IMG/VR virus record: IMGVR_UViG_3300018079_000019
Coordinates: 1 to 41,966 of that record
DNA length: 41,966 nt
Origin: a virus
Direction: 5' to 3' (one strand)
The notes below the pieces were generated by a model that did no database searches, was not told the DNA's origin, and was given only the letters and a program-made list of their open reading frames with translations. Of this stretch, positions 6,570 to 15,726 are shown piece by piece (the stretch's first letter is position 1; each line of letters begins with the position of its first letter). Both the position numbers and the translations under genes were made by a program.

Positions 6570-6838
6570 GGAACCGTGCCGTAGCGAAGCGCATCGCCGC
6601 CCGCCACAAGGCTGCGGTGCCGCCGTCGCAGCGCCCGGACCACGCCACGCCGGCGGAGAAGGCCACGGAGTCGTTGCTGCGCAAGCTTCTCGCGTGGTTG
6701 TTCACCCAGCCCGAGTGGTTGTTCATCCTGTCCGCTGACCGGCAGACGAGGAGACAGGTGGGGCGCGCCATCGGTGACCTGGTCACCCGCATCCCACCGC
6801 GTACGCTGCCATCACCGGCGGAGGAGGAAGAGAAGTGA
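6566..6838 (+). CDS. Hypothetical protein, 90 aa
   Basis: GTG 6566 overlaps the previous stop. Basic N-terminus (MRNRAVAKRIAARHKAAVPP) followed by a moderately hydrophobic LLRKLLAWLFTQPEWLFIL segment and an acidic tail. It could be membrane-associated. Not recognised. Confidence 0.6.
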   Translation: MRNRAVAKRIAARHKAAVPPSQRPDHATPAEKATESLLRKLLAWLFTQPEWLFILSADRQTRRQVGRAIGDLVTRIPPRTLPSPAEEEEK

Positions 6839-6933
6839 GCACCTTCTGGCCCGCGGTCGCCGTACTCTGGCTGATGCTCTTCGGCATCGCGTTTCTCGCG
6901 CTGTCCCACTACGTTGAGAGGAGGCACTCGTGA
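6835..6933 (+). CDS. Very short single-pass membrane protein, 32 aa
   Basis: GTG 6835-6837 overlaps the TGA of the previous gene, and its TGA overlaps the next GTG, so it fits exactly in the chain. The peptide is MSTFWPAVAVLWLMLFGIAF and on, one hydrophobic helix ending in a basic tail (HYVERRHS). Function unknown. Confidence 0.6.
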   Translation: MSTFWPAVAVLWLMLFGIAFLALSHYVERRHS

Positions 6934-7457
6934 GGAAGAACAAGGCACTGAACGACCTGCCGGACCCGCCACAGCAGAAGAAGAACCCCATCATCCGCAT
7001 CGGACTCGCGGTGGTGGTAGCTGCAGCCCTCGTCGTCGGCGGTCTGCTCCTCGTACCGCGCGACTCACAGTCGCCGGATGAGAAGGCGACGGCGCTGGCG
7101 ACCACAGTGGTCGATGACGTCCTCGTAGTCATCGCCGGCGACGACGTCGACGGGTCAGCGAACGCTCGCATCAAGGCTGCCATCAGCGAGTTCGACGACA
7201 CGTCGGGCTGCAAGTTCGTTGGCGGTACGGTGACCTTCGGTTCGTCTTCGGAGAACGCGACAGCGGTGGCGAGCAAGTACATCTACAAGGCGCGCCAGAC
7301 ACCGGGCGCGGCCTCCCTTGGCGACAATCTCGGCGTCGGCTACAGCGTCATCCCGACCCGCGGTCTCATCCGCGGCGAGGCGTTCATCGCGGCCATCGCG
7401 GCCGTCGACTGTTCAGCGCCGGCTGCCACCGGCCCGGCGGGAGGTATCGGGTCATGA
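6930..7457 (+). CDS. Membrane-anchored protein, 175 aa
   Basis: GTG 6930 makes a GTGA junction with the preceding short membrane gene. A basic, Pro-rich cytoplasmic N-terminus is followed by one hydrophobic helix at about residues 22-42 (IGLAVVVAAALVVGGLLLVP). A soluble, probably extracytoplasmic domain of about 130 residues follows. The domain has two cysteines (SGCKF and VDCSAP) that could pair. The layout suggests a surface or periplasm-side protein, possibly altering the infected cell, but no family is recognised. Confidence 0.6.
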   Translation: MRKNKALNDLPDPPQQKKNPIIRIGLAVVVAAALVVGGLLLVPRDSQSPDEKATALATTVVDDVLVVIAGDDVDGSANARIKAAISEFDDTSGCKFVGGTVTFGSSSENATAVASKYIYKARQTPGAASLGDNLGVGYSVIPTRGLIRGEAFIAAIAAVDCSAPAATGPAGGIGS

Positions 7458-7726
7458 GCGGAGTAGTCATCGAGCGAGAAGTCCCACCGCAGGACGAGCG
7501 GCCGGTCACGGCGGTGAAGGTTGTGTGTCCGTCCGACCGCGGCACCCTGGAGTTCTACCGTGACGACGCCGTGGGCTACGTCGGCGTCAAGCTTCCGGGC
7601 TACGGCGGGACCTGGGCGTCGCTGAAACTCGTGGAAGTCGCCGAGCTCATCCAGGGGCTCACCGACATCCTGGGCCAGAAGAAACAGACGACGCGCATCT
7701 ACACCGACTACCGCGCGGTCGAGTAG
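7454..7726 (+). CDS. Hypothetical protein, 90 aa
   Basis: ATG 7454 makes an ATGA junction. Last gene of the rightward operon, 20 bases before a strong terminator. Beta-rich sequence (VTAVKVVCPSDRGTLEFYRD, GYVGVKLPGYGGTW) with a helix (LVEVAELIQGLTDILGQKKQ). Function unknown. Confidence 0.65.
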   Translation: MSGVVIEREVPPQDERPVTAVKVVCPSDRGTLEFYRDDAVGYVGVKLPGYGGTWASLKLVEVAELIQGLTDILGQKKQTTRIYTDYRAVE

Positions 7727-7745
7727 TCGGTCGGAGCCAGAGCAT

Positions 7746-7784
7746 AGAGAAAGGCCCCCGCTCTCGGGCGGGGGCCTTCTCTTT
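7746..7784. terminator. Rho-independent terminator between convergent operons
   Basis: AGAGAAAGGCCCCCGC pairs with GCGGGGGCCTTCTCT (one bulged base) around a 4-6-base loop, followed on the plus strand by a pyrimidine-rich TCTTTCTC. It ends the rightward operon. The minus-strand late operon ends just to its right, so the hairpin may serve both directions. Confidence 0.88.
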
Positions 7785-7807
7785 CTCGTCGGGGAGGACG
7801 ACGAGGC

Positions 7808-7939
7808 CTATACCAGGAACGCTCCGGCGAGACACGCGATGCCGAGTGGCAGCGTGATGTCCGGGCGTACCTTGAGTGCTGCGAGCGCCTCGCACACTAC
7901 AGCGGCGAGGAGCAGCACAACCCTCAGGGTGAATTTCAT
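7808..7939 (-). CDS. Small two-helix membrane protein, 43 aa, holin-like
   Basis: ATG 7939 follows GGAGGTGAC, a strong ribosome-binding site. The peptide has a hydrophobic N-terminal segment (FTLRVVLLLAAVVCEALAAL), a short polar turn (KVRPD) and a second hydrophobic segment to the C-terminus (LGIACLAGAFLV). It is the last gene of the late operon, next to two other membrane proteins and the M15 endolysin. A holin or anti-holin role is inferred from position and topology. Confidence 0.65.
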   Translation of the reverse strand: MKFTLRVVLLLAAVVCEALAALKVRPDITLPLGIACLAGAFLV

Positions 7940-7951
7940 GTCACCTCCCTC

Positions 7952-8170
7952 CTACTCGTCTACAGGAATGGCCGGAACAGCCGGCGTCACTAGTGCGGCG
8001 TACCCGATGGCGGCGCGGACGCCGGCGAAGAGCGCGGCGGCGACGGCGGCGATGAGGGCCGACTTGCCTACGGCCTTCGGGGTCTCCGACAGGAATGCGC
8101 CGAACGCCGTGACGAACCCGGCGACGAACGCCAGGCCCACGTTGATGGCGAGTTTCTCGAACTTCTCCAT
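7952..8170 (-). CDS. Putative holin, 72 aa
   Basis: Two hydrophobic helices at about residues 8-27 (INVGLAFVAGFVTAFGAFL) and 37-60 (SALIAAVAAALFAGVRAAIG), separated by a short basic loop (SETPKAVGK). The N-terminus is charged and the C-terminus is acidic. Size, topology and the place just after the endolysin match small phage holins, which make the membrane lesion that releases or activates the lysin. The class cannot be assigned from sequence alone. Confidence 0.7.
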   Translation of the reverse strand: MEKFEKLAINVGLAFVAGFVTAFGAFLSETPKAVGKSALIAAVAAALFAGVRAAIGYAALVTPAVPAIPVDE

Positions 8171-8183
8171 GCTTCACCTCCCT

Positions 8184-8510
8184 CTATCGAGTCAGTAGGC
8201 CGACGACGGTCAGTCCGACTCCCATGAGGCCGACGCTGACGGTCGCGAGGGCGATGTTGACGGCCCGAGTACGCTTGGTCCAGGCCGTTTCGAAGGCCTC
8301 GAACTCCGCGCGGGGGATGAACCGGAGGCGGACGTCGTTCAGTTGCTCGTCACGCCGCTCCTGCTCGTGCGCGGCGATGTCGATGCCCTTCTCCACGCCG
8401 ACGAGGCGCGTCTCCACGTTCTTGAACTCGGAGGCGACCCAGTCCTTGAACATGGCGAGGTCGTTGCGGTCGATGGGCTCGCTGCCTGTCGCTGCCTGTC
8501 GGGTGGTCAT
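8184..8510 (-). CDS. Coiled-coil protein with C-terminal membrane helix (XhlA-like layout)
   Basis: The start is ATG 8510, two bases after the endolysin stop. The longer frame has no support. The 108-aa product has a polar, helical N-terminal two thirds (FKDWVASEFKNVETRLVGVE and a Glu/Arg-rich run). One hydrophobic helix at the end follows (VNIALATVSVGLMGVGLTVV). Coiled coil plus C-terminal anchor is the layout of XhlA-type lysis proteins that work with holins. Its position in the lysis cassette fits. Confidence 0.65.
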   Translation of the reverse strand: MTTRQAATGSEPIDRNDLAMFKDWVASEFKNVETRLVGVEKGIDIAAHEQERRDEQLNDVRLRFIPRAEFEAFETAWTKRTRAVNIALATVSVGLMGVGLTVVGLLTR

Positions 8511-8512
8511 GA

Positions 8513-8968
8513 CTACCCGCTCAACCGGAAGCTGGCGTGCCACGGCTCGCCGGAGACGCCGTAGTGCCAGCCCTCGGCGATGAGGGCCTTCTTGATGGCG
8601 GCCTGGCGGAGGTAGCTCTGGTTCGTGTCGACGTCGACGGCCAGGCCCTCGACGTGCAGGGAGCCGTCGGGGTCGGCGTAGCGCCCCGAGGAGTCGCCCC
8701 GGTACAGGGAGGCCTGATAGGCGTAGCTGCGGAAGCCCACGCCCGTGATGAGGATGTGGCGCGTCTTCCCCCGGCGCCGCATGTACCGCGGGGTGATGCG
8801 CTGCTCGGCCGCTTTGAACGCGCGGATGGCCGGGCCCTGGAGTACGACCTGTCGTGAGCCCGTCTGAGCGTACGTCTGGAGGTTCGGGGGCGCCTGGACG
8901 CGCCCGGGGTTGCGGACGGTGACGGTGCCGTACTTGGTGGCGAAGTCGCCGTTCTGGTAGTTGGACAT
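8513..8968 (-). CDS. M15-family peptidase endolysin
   Basis: 151 aa with the zinc site of the VanY/Ply500-type M15 peptidases: GSLHVEGLAVDVD (H105, D112) and GEPWH (E141, H144). These enzymes cut the stem peptide of peptidoglycan. There is no separate cell-wall-binding domain; the first ~75 residues are a short linker-like region. Three membrane proteins follow directly, forming a lysis cassette. The last 49 residues align without gaps with the C-terminus of the virion protein at 15735-16739, so the two domains are paralogues. Start ATG 8968. Confidence 0.85.
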   Translation of the reverse strand: MSNYQNGDFATKYGTVTVRNPGRVQAPPNLQTYAQTGSRQVVLQGPAIRAFKAAEQRITPRYMRRRGKTRHILITGVGFRSYAYQASLYRGDSSGRYADPDGSLHVEGLAVDVDTNQSYLRQAAIKKALIAEGWHYGVSGEPWHASFRLSG

Positions 8969-8977
8969 GGTGCCTCC

Positions 8978-11900
8978 CTATCCGAGGGCTTGCAACGAGC
9001 CGAGGAGACTACCCGAGGCCGCGGTGACGGCGGGCTCCGGCTCGGCGATGGGGCTCGGCTCGATGCCGAGGCTGGTGAGGACATTGGTCACGCTGCCGAA
9101 GGCGTCCTTGATGTCATCGGTCGTCGGCAGCGGGTAGTTCATCGCGCGCAGGTTCTCGAGCTGCGGGAGGACCTGCGAGTAGTAGAAGTTCAGCTCCTCG
9201 TTCGTCATCGCCCGCTTGTCGACGGGGCGGATGGTAACACCGAAGCCGGCGGAGACGAAGGCGTTCATCCGCAACGGTACGCGGTCCGGGTCGGAGAACA
9301 GCCAGTCCTTCGCCCGCGAGAAGATGGGGACGAGGCCGAGGAGGTTCTGGTTCGTGTCGCTCATGTAGAGCTTCCCGCCCTCGCCCGCCTTCGCGAGCCC
9401 GGTCGCCGAGAGGACCTCGCGGATGCCCGGGATGTCGAAGAAGGGGTTCAGAGGGATGGGCTTGCCCGTGATGGGCTTCCCAGAGAAGGTGCTCTGGTGG
9501 TAGACCCAGGACTCGAGCATCGGCCGAATCATCGGCAGGGCGGAGGAGACGAACTCCCGCGTCGACATGAAGAGGTCGCTCATCGGGAGGTCGAGGAGGA
9601 TGGAGTTGAAGCCGTCCTCCTTCGTGGTCGTCGGGATGACGAAGGAGCTGCCCATCCACGAGGGCATCTTGTACTTCTCCTCGTCGTAGTCCAGACCCCT
9701 CGTGGTGAACACGGCGCGCTGGGCCTTCTGCACCGCCAGGAGCTTGCCGGGGCTCTCGAGGAGCTGGTGGACTTGGAAGGGGATGTTCGTCCGCATCCAC
9801 TTGTAGAAGGGGACGATGTCGCGGATGACGCTGAACTCGAAGTCGGTCAGGTCGGCGTAGTCGCCGTGGCGCATCATCGTGAAGAGGCGCGCCTCCTGTA
9901 CGGTACCGTGGGAGCGGAGGCCGCGCGCAAAGGCCGCGGTGCGCATCATGTTCTCCGTCAGAGTACCGGCACCCCTCGCCGCGGCGACGTAGTTCCGGGC
10001 CAGAGGAACGCGCTCCGCGAGCATGCGTCCGCCGGCTTCGACTTCGGAGGTGATGAGGCGGGCCTCGGCGAAGGCGCGGCCGTTCGAGGCGGTGAGACCC
10101 AGGCTCGTCGTCATGGTGGCGAAGTCGCCGTAGGTCAGGTCCTCGATGTTCCGCCCGTACAAGCTGACGTTCCCGCTCTCCCGCAGGGCCTTGATGATGT
10201 CGTCGTCCCCACCGGAGATGAGGGTACGGTCGGCCCAGCGCCGCGAGTCACCGTGGGAAAACTCGGAGGCGGCACGCCGAACGCGGCCGGCGAAGCGGTA
10301 GTCGACCATGCCGACGCCGCCGAGCATGTTGTTGAACATGCCCCCGTAGGCGTTGCGGATGTGGAACCCGGGCCACAGCCATGTGACCTGGGTCTTCCAC
10401 CATGCGTTGAGCTTCCTGAACTCCGCGTGGAAGCCCTCGAGGGACCCGAAGCCCTGGATGGCGTGCTTGAACTCCTGGGCCATGAAGACCGGCATCGCCA
10501 TGTCCTCGAAGCCCGGGATGCCGTCGAGGCGCTCGAGTCCCGTCATGTTCATCGCGCCCTCGGTCGGGACCAGGGCCGGGCGGACCTTCGCGGCCTCGGT
10601 CGTCATCCGGGTCTTGAGGCGGTTCACCTCGTTGATGGCGTTCGTGAGCTCGATGTTCGAGGCTTCGAGCTCGCGGGAGGCCGTCTGGATACGGCCCGGG
10701 ACCTTCGTCCGCACGTCCTCCGCCAGCTTCTTGACCTGGCTGGCATTCAGCGCCGCCCCACCCTTCGAGAGGTGGCGAACGCCCGCGCCGTAGCCGGCCT
10801 CAATCATCTCTGCGGCGTCGTCGAAGGGCGTCGCGGAGTCCCAGACGCCGGCTTCGCTCCAGTGTGCGCGGTGGAGCTTCCCGCCGAGGCCCTTGGTTCC
10901 GGGGGCCGACCAGGCGCCGACGGCCCCGTGTAGCGGGCGCTCGCCGGCCTTGACCGCGACCTCTCGGACGCTGCGAACCTTGCCGGCTTCGACGGCCCAG
11001 TAACGGACCTCCGTGGTTCCGGTACGGTAGACCTTCTCGGAGCGGAAGACGCCGTTTCCGAGGTCCTGAACCCGACCGGCGACCGATGCGGCGTCGAAGA
11101 GGACCTGGTCATCGTTGACGTCGTCTGCGAGGCGTGCGGCCTTCGGCACGAGCTCGCTGGCGGTTTCATCCGTCGAGCGGGTGATGATGCCCATGACGTG
11201 TTCGAGCTGGCTGTTGACGCGCTCGTACTCCGCGGCCAGGGCGCGCGAGACGCGCTCGGCGTTATCGGCGAGGAGCGTGGCCTTCTGCGTCGACAAGAGG
11301 GAGATACGCTCCGAGGCCGCGGCGATGTCCGGGCCGAGGCGCTCGAGGGTCTCGAGGTCTGCGGTCTCGTTGACGATGGCCTTGTACCGCGAGACTCCGA
11401 CGGCGCCGCCGTTCCAGACGGAGCCGCCGAAGCCCAGGCTCTCTAGGCGGCGCATGCTCTCGCCGACGATGCGGCGCTTGACGCGGCTGACGGTCGTACG
11501 GGTCTGCTTCTCGAGGGCCTTGAAGGGGTCCTTCTCGAGGATGCTCTGGCCCGGGACAAGCTCGATGCCCTGGGTCGTGAGGCGCTTCCGGATGACCGCT
11601 TCGGCCTCGGCGCGCGTCAAGTTCGCGGTCTCGCGGATGGCTGCTTCGAGCTCCTGGATGGAGCCACCGGGGAGGTCGCGGACCTTCGAGCGGCGGACGG
11701 CCGCGAGGGCCTCGTCCGTAGCAGCGCGGGCCGTGAGGCCCCGACCGGGGCCGACCCAGGGAGCGCTCGGATTGAGGCGGGAGACGGGGATGGAGCCGTC
11801 GGCGCTTTGGAGGACGGTGACGAAGACACCCTGGTCCGTGTCGTCGATGAGGGAGTCGAAGCCGCGGGTGCGGAGCTCGCGGGAGATGATGTCGGACATC

Positions 11901-14587
11901 TTCTCCTGGTGCTCCGCGAGCCGCTTCACGATGGCTGCGACGTCTGGGTCGGCGATGCCCTTGAGGTTCGTGATGGCGCCGTCAATCTCGTCGAGGACGG
12001 GCTGGTACTGCGCCTTGAGCTCTTCGATGAAGTCGACGGGCTGCGTGGCCTCGGTACCCTTGGCGGCACCGGTGCGGAGGTTCCGGCGGTAGGGGCGGTT
12101 CGCGAGGACGACGTGGTCGGTCGACCGCCCCGTGAGGCCGTCGACGTCGCCGGCGGCGGCACGAACACGCTCGGCGGCGGCCTGCCGCTCTGCATTCGTG
12201 GCGACGAGACCGGGGCGGTCGAGCTCGAGGAGCTGGGCCCGGGCGTCGTTGAGGCGCGCGCCGGCGGAGACGAGCTCTTCGACCGGGTCCGGGGCTCCGA
12301 AGGGGGCGGTGTGGGCGATGGGGTTCCGGGTCAGCTTGAGCTGGACGCCCCGGACGGGGGTACCGAAGCCGCTGACGTCTCGCAGAGCCTCCTCGTCGAT
12401 GATGTCGGCGTTCAGGCCGTCGTCGACGGAGCGGAGAGTGACGCCCTTGAACTCGTCGGCGGCCTCGCTCGTGGCGGAGAGGGCATCGTCGACGCGCAGC
12501 TCGTCCTGCCACGGGAAGGGGTTGTCGTCGATGTGGACGGGGAAGCCGTTCTGTGAGAGGACCTCGTTGCCGTTGTGGATGACGCGGCGAGTGGCCTGGG
12601 CGGCCTCAAGCCCGTCCGGTCCGAGGCCCTTGAAGTAGGCCTCGAGCTGGAGGGCCTCGGCGCGCTCATCGAGGGTCCGGGGGGTGAAGACGGGGATGTT
12701 GTCGAAGTAGTCGCTGACGCCTCCATAGCCGGCCTCTCTCGGGAGGAGGCTCTGCCAGCGGTCGAGCTTCTCCGCGAGCACCGCCTGGTCGACGTCCTTG
12801 AAGGTGTCGATGATGAACCGCGTGGAGGCCTTGGAGTCGAGGGTCTGTTCCGTGCCGTCGGCGAGCTTCCGCGTCACGGTCCCAATCTGCTCGTGGAGCT
12901 GGTCCTCCACATGGGTCATCACGCGGCTCAGGTCCGCGGCGAACTTCGCGGGGAGGCCGCCTCCGCGCAGGACCGCGGCGTGCGGGCTCAGATGGGCCGT
13001 CAGGCGGCCGACGTTCTCCGATAGGGAGAAGAGGGCCGAGCCGCCGTGCTTGTACAGGCCGTGGGCCATGGCCTTCGCGACGCCCGGGTTGTAGGCCCTG
13101 AGGCCGTCGAAGCCACCACGGAAAGCGTCCTTCGAGAGGGAGGCCGCCCCGGCCGAACCCTGCCAGAAGGCCTTGAGGTCGTCCATGCTCGCAGCACCGG
13201 TGGCGACCATCTTCTCGAGCCGGAGCTCGCCGGAGATGCCGGCGAAGAAGCGCCGACCAATCTGGAAGTCGAGGGAGGGGAGGAAAGCCGGGAGGAGCCG
13301 AACGCCCGCGAGGCGGATGCCGAGGACCGGGACGGAGAGACGGAGGCGAACGCCGCCCATGGCGGCTGAGGCGGCCTTGCCGGCCTGGTAGAGGCCGCGC
13401 CCTGTGGCTCCGGGCATGACACCCGTGCCGCGGCTGACCCAGCCCTTGAGGATGTTCTCGACGTTCCCGCGGTCGATTCCGAACTTCGTCGCGAGCTCCC
13501 CGGACAAGTTCTTGAACCCGCCCGTGGTGCCCTGGCGCATGGCGAGGTCACTGATGCTGAGGATTTCGCGAAGGGTCGTCGAGGTGAGCTCGTTGTTCGC
13601 GGTCGAGAAGACACCCGGGATGGCGTCGGGGTGAATGCCCTCGAACGCCCCCTTGAGCTTCGAGATGATACCCCCGCTGGCCCTCTCGGCGGCGAAGGAG
13701 CCGACGTCGCCGGTCTTCAAGATGATGGCGGCGAGCTCATCGTTCGAGAGCGTCTTGCCGGCGAGCTCCGGTGCCTTCGCGGCCCACGCGCGAATCTGCG
13801 CGGTGAGGGCGCCCGTACCCTTGACGGCGCCGCGCTCGAGGACGTCGACCGTGGCCGCCTTCGCCAGCGTCGTACCGATGGCCTCCCTCGCGACGCCGCC
13901 GGCTCCGAGGGTGACGTAGGTCAGGGGGTCGGTAGCGACGTCTCCGATGAAACCCAGGGTGGCCGTGAAGGCGTTGCGCTCCATCCCGAAGTTGTCGACG
14001 AGGACGTCGTCCCAGGAGATAGTGGACCGGCCCGCGAGGGCCTGGCCGACGTTGTCCCAGACGCTCTCCTTCCCCCAGTCGTGGATGACCTCGGGGAGGA
14101 TGTGGGAGGTGCGGCCGAGGACCTCGAGGACCTGGTCAAGGTGGGTGACGCGGAGGGCGGTTCCGAGCCCCTCCTTGAGGGTGCCCCAGAAGCCGCCGCC
14201 GCTGCCACTCTCCGCCTGCCGGCCACGGGCCGCGGCGAGCTGCTGGGCGAGCTCCGGGTTCACCTGGGCGATGCGCGCGAGGGCGTTGTCGGTCTGCTGG
14301 ACGGCCTCGTTCGGGGTCCACTGTTGCGGGTCGTTCGTCGCGCTGATGACGCCCCCGGTCTGCGAGGAGAGGAACTGCATCGTGCGGAGGTAGGAGTCGC
14401 CGGAGGGCGTAAAGCTGTTCCCGAATGCCGTCGGTGCTCCGCCGAGAGGAACGCCGGCGGCCGCGCTCTGCGCCTGGAGCTGGGCCTGGTCGTTCGTCAA
14501 GCCGAAGCTCGGGAGCGGCGAGGGAGGTGGTAGCAAGACAGGCGCGATGGGAGGGAGTGAGAGCGGGGCGATTCCGGGGAGTGGCAC
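8978..14587 (-). CDS. Giant internal virion / DNA-ejection protein, 1869 aa
   Basis: The largest gene in the window. Start is GTG 14587-14585, overlapping the upstream TAG (TAGTG). The N-terminus is Pro-rich (MPLPGIAPLSLPPIAPVLLP), followed by long helical, Ala/Glu/Arg-rich stretches and some strand-rich segments. Near the C-terminus there are aromatic conserved-looking parts (FHIRNAYGGMFNNML; IVPFYKWMRTNIPFQVHQLL). Size and place, downstream of the nozzle and other internal virion proteins and before the endolysin, match the largest ejection protein of short-tailed phages. No transglycosylase or polymerase motif was found by eye. The function is inferred from context. Confidence 0.7.
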   Translation of the reverse strand: MPLPGIAPLSLPPIAPVLLPPPSPLPSFGLTNDQAQLQAQSAAAGVPLGGAPTAFGNSFTPSGDSYLRTMQFLSSQTGGVISATNDPQQWTPNEAVQQTDNALARIAQVNPELAQQLAAARGRQAESGSGGGFWGTLKEGLGTALRVTHLDQVLEVLGRTSHILPEVIHDWGKESVWDNVGQALAGRSTISWDDVLVDNFGMERNAFTATLGFIGDVATDPLTYVTLGAGGVAREAIGTTLAKAATVDVLERGAVKGTGALTAQIRAWAAKAPELAGKTLSNDELAAIILKTGDVGSFAAERASGGIISKLKGAFEGIHPDAIPGVFSTANNELTSTTLREILSISDLAMRQGTTGGFKNLSGELATKFGIDRGNVENILKGWVSRGTGVMPGATGRGLYQAGKAASAAMGGVRLRLSVPVLGIRLAGVRLLPAFLPSLDFQIGRRFFAGISGELRLEKMVATGAASMDDLKAFWQGSAGAASLSKDAFRGGFDGLRAYNPGVAKAMAHGLYKHGGSALFSLSENVGRLTAHLSPHAAVLRGGGLPAKFAADLSRVMTHVEDQLHEQIGTVTRKLADGTEQTLDSKASTRFIIDTFKDVDQAVLAEKLDRWQSLLPREAGYGGVSDYFDNIPVFTPRTLDERAEALQLEAYFKGLGPDGLEAAQATRRVIHNGNEVLSQNGFPVHIDDNPFPWQDELRVDDALSATSEAADEFKGVTLRSVDDGLNADIIDEEALRDVSGFGTPVRGVQLKLTRNPIAHTAPFGAPDPVEELVSAGARLNDARAQLLELDRPGLVATNAERQAAAERVRAAAGDVDGLTGRSTDHVVLANRPYRRNLRTGAAKGTEATQPVDFIEELKAQYQPVLDEIDGAITNLKGIADPDVAAIVKRLAEHQEKMSDIISRELRTRGFDSLIDDTDQGVFVTVLQSADGSIPVSRLNPSAPWVGPGRGLTARAATDEALAAVRRSKVRDLPGGSIQELEAAIRETANLTRAEAEAVIRKRLTTQGIELVPGQSILEKDPFKALEKQTRTTVSRVKRRIVGESMRRLESLGFGGSVWNGGAVGVSRYKAIVNETADLETLERLGPDIAAASERISLLSTQKATLLADNAERVSRALAAEYERVNSQLEHVMGIITRSTDETASELVPKAARLADDVNDDQVLFDAASVAGRVQDLGNGVFRSEKVYRTGTTEVRYWAVEAGKVRSVREVAVKAGERPLHGAVGAWSAPGTKGLGGKLHRAHWSEAGVWDSATPFDDAAEMIEAGYGAGVRHLSKGGAALNASQVKKLAEDVRTKVPGRIQTASRELEASNIELTNAINEVNRLKTRMTTEAAKVRPALVPTEGAMNMTGLERLDGIPGFEDMAMPVFMAQEFKHAIQGFGSLEGFHAEFRKLNAWWKTQVTWLWPGFHIRNAYGGMFNNMLGGVGMVDYRFAGRVRRAASEFSHGDSRRWADRTLISGGDDDIIKALRESGNVSLYGRNIEDLTYGDFATMTTSLGLTASNGRAFAEARLITSEVEAGGRMLAERVPLARNYVAAARGAGTLTENMMRTAAFARGLRSHGTVQEARLFTMMRHGDYADLTDFEFSVIRDIVPFYKWMRTNIPFQVHQLLESPGKLLAVQKAQRAVFTTRGLDYDEEKYKMPSWMGSSFVIPTTTKEDGFNSILLDLPMSDLFMSTREFVSSALPMIRPMLESWVYHQSTFSGKPITGKPIPLNPFFDIPGIREVLSATGLAKAGEGGKLYMSDTNQNLLGLVPIFSRAKDWLFSDPDRVPLRMNAFVSAGFGVTIRPVDKRAMTNEELNFYYSQVLPQLENLRAMNYPLPTTDDIKDAFGSVTNVLTSLGIEPSPIAEPEPAVTAASGSLLGSLQALG

Positions 14588-15726
14588 TAGCGGGCCTTGG
14601 CCTTCGCCCTGGCGATGGCGGCCTGGACCTCAGCGGAGGTGGGCTCAGAGTTGATGAACGGGTTGAAGGCGGCGTTCAGGTCCGACAAGAACCCGCCGCT
14701 CCAGTTGCTCTTCCCATCTTCGCCGCCGCCTTCGCCGCCGCCGCCGCTGGCGGCGTCCGAGATGTAGTTCGCACCGAGGTTGGACTGGACTGAGTCCAAC
14801 ATCGGCACACCCCACTTGTCGAAGCCCTTCATGGCGCCGTAGGTCTCCTGGAGCGCGCCGCGGAAGGCATCGCCCGCGTTGACTCCGCTCTGCATGCGAC
14901 GCATGGTCGCGACGAACAAGGCGATGTGGGCGTCGTCGGAGTAGCCGGTCTTCGCGGCCCACGCTGTCACGAGGTCCGTGACGTTCGCATCCTGGAAGGC
15001 TCCGGGCTCACCCGCGGGGTGCGCGGCCTTGTAGTCCGCGACCCACCTGCCGATGGAGGTCGCGGTCTCCGTACCCTGCTCGATGAGGGCCGTGACGCCC
15101 GCCTTGTCGGTCCCAGCCAGCTTCTCCGCGTCTTCCTGCAACGCCTTCGCGTTGCGGAGCTGGAGGTTGTACTGGAGGGCGGTGTTCTGGAGCTGTCCTT
15201 CGAGCTGGGCGATGGTGTCGTTCGTGACCATGAAGCGGCTCTGCATCGCTTGCGCCATGGCGTACTGCGCGGCGGCCTGACCCGCGGCCACGCCCTCCTG
15301 CGCGATGCCTATGGCGAGCTGGCCGGCCTTGGCCTGGTCGACGCCGAGGCGCACGTTGGCCTCAGCCGAGCGTGCGCCGGCGCCGGCCCTTGCACGGGCT
15401 CCGTAGAACTCCAGGGCTGCGCTGCCTCCGAACATCCCGCCGTAGTTCTGACTGATGCGGTCCTGCGCCGCGATGGTCTGGCGCTGGATGGCGCGGGCCT
15501 TGTCGGACAACTTCGCGACGCCCCGAACGGTCCGGCGGTCGATGCCGTGGGTGGTGGCCTGGATGCGACTCATCTGCTTCGACAAGCCCGCGGAGCCGGC
15601 CCGGGCGGCGGAGGAGGCCACGCCGTAGTCGGCGACGGTCTCGGCGTGCGAGGCCCCGCGCATCTTCTCGAGGGAGGCGAGACTGGACCTCAGCGTCGCC
15701 GACGGCTTCGATTGCTTCGTGGGCAT
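14587..15726 (-). CDS. Internal virion protein, Ala/Gln-rich, 379 aa
   Basis: The start is ATG 15726 with AGGAG upstream. The 29 in-frame residues before it are rejected. The protein is almost wholly helical and rich in Ala and Gln, with likely coiled coils (QLEGQLQNTALQYNLQLRNA), like ejection proteins that sit in the capsid and enter the cell with DNA. A FGGSAALE segment matches YGGSAALE in the neighbouring 334-aa protein, which suggests common ancestry. The C-terminus is glycine-rich (ASGGGGEGGGEDG) followed by NPFINSEPTSAEVQAAIARA. Confidence 0.68.
   Translation of the reverse strand: MPTKQSKPSATLRSSLASLEKMRGASHAETVADYGVASSAARAGSAGLSKQMSRIQATTHGIDRRTVRGVAKLSDKARAIQRQTIAAQDRISQNYGGMFGGSAALEFYGARARAGAGARSAEANVRLGVDQAKAGQLAIGIAQEGVAAGQAAAQYAMAQAMQSRFMVTNDTIAQLEGQLQNTALQYNLQLRNAKALQEDAEKLAGTDKAGVTALIEQGTETATSIGRWVADYKAAHPAGEPGAFQDANVTDLVTAWAAKTGYSDDAHIALFVATMRRMQSGVNAGDAFRGALQETYGAMKGFDKWGVPMLDSVQSNLGANYISDAASGGGGEGGGEDGKSNWSGGFLSDLNAAFNPFINSEPTSAEVQAAIARAKAKAR

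Noticed and set aside
8990-10933. Long plus-strand frame (647 aa) opposite the giant virion gene
   Set aside because: Antisense shadow of a strong minus-strand gene, with no ribosome-binding site or recognisable domains.
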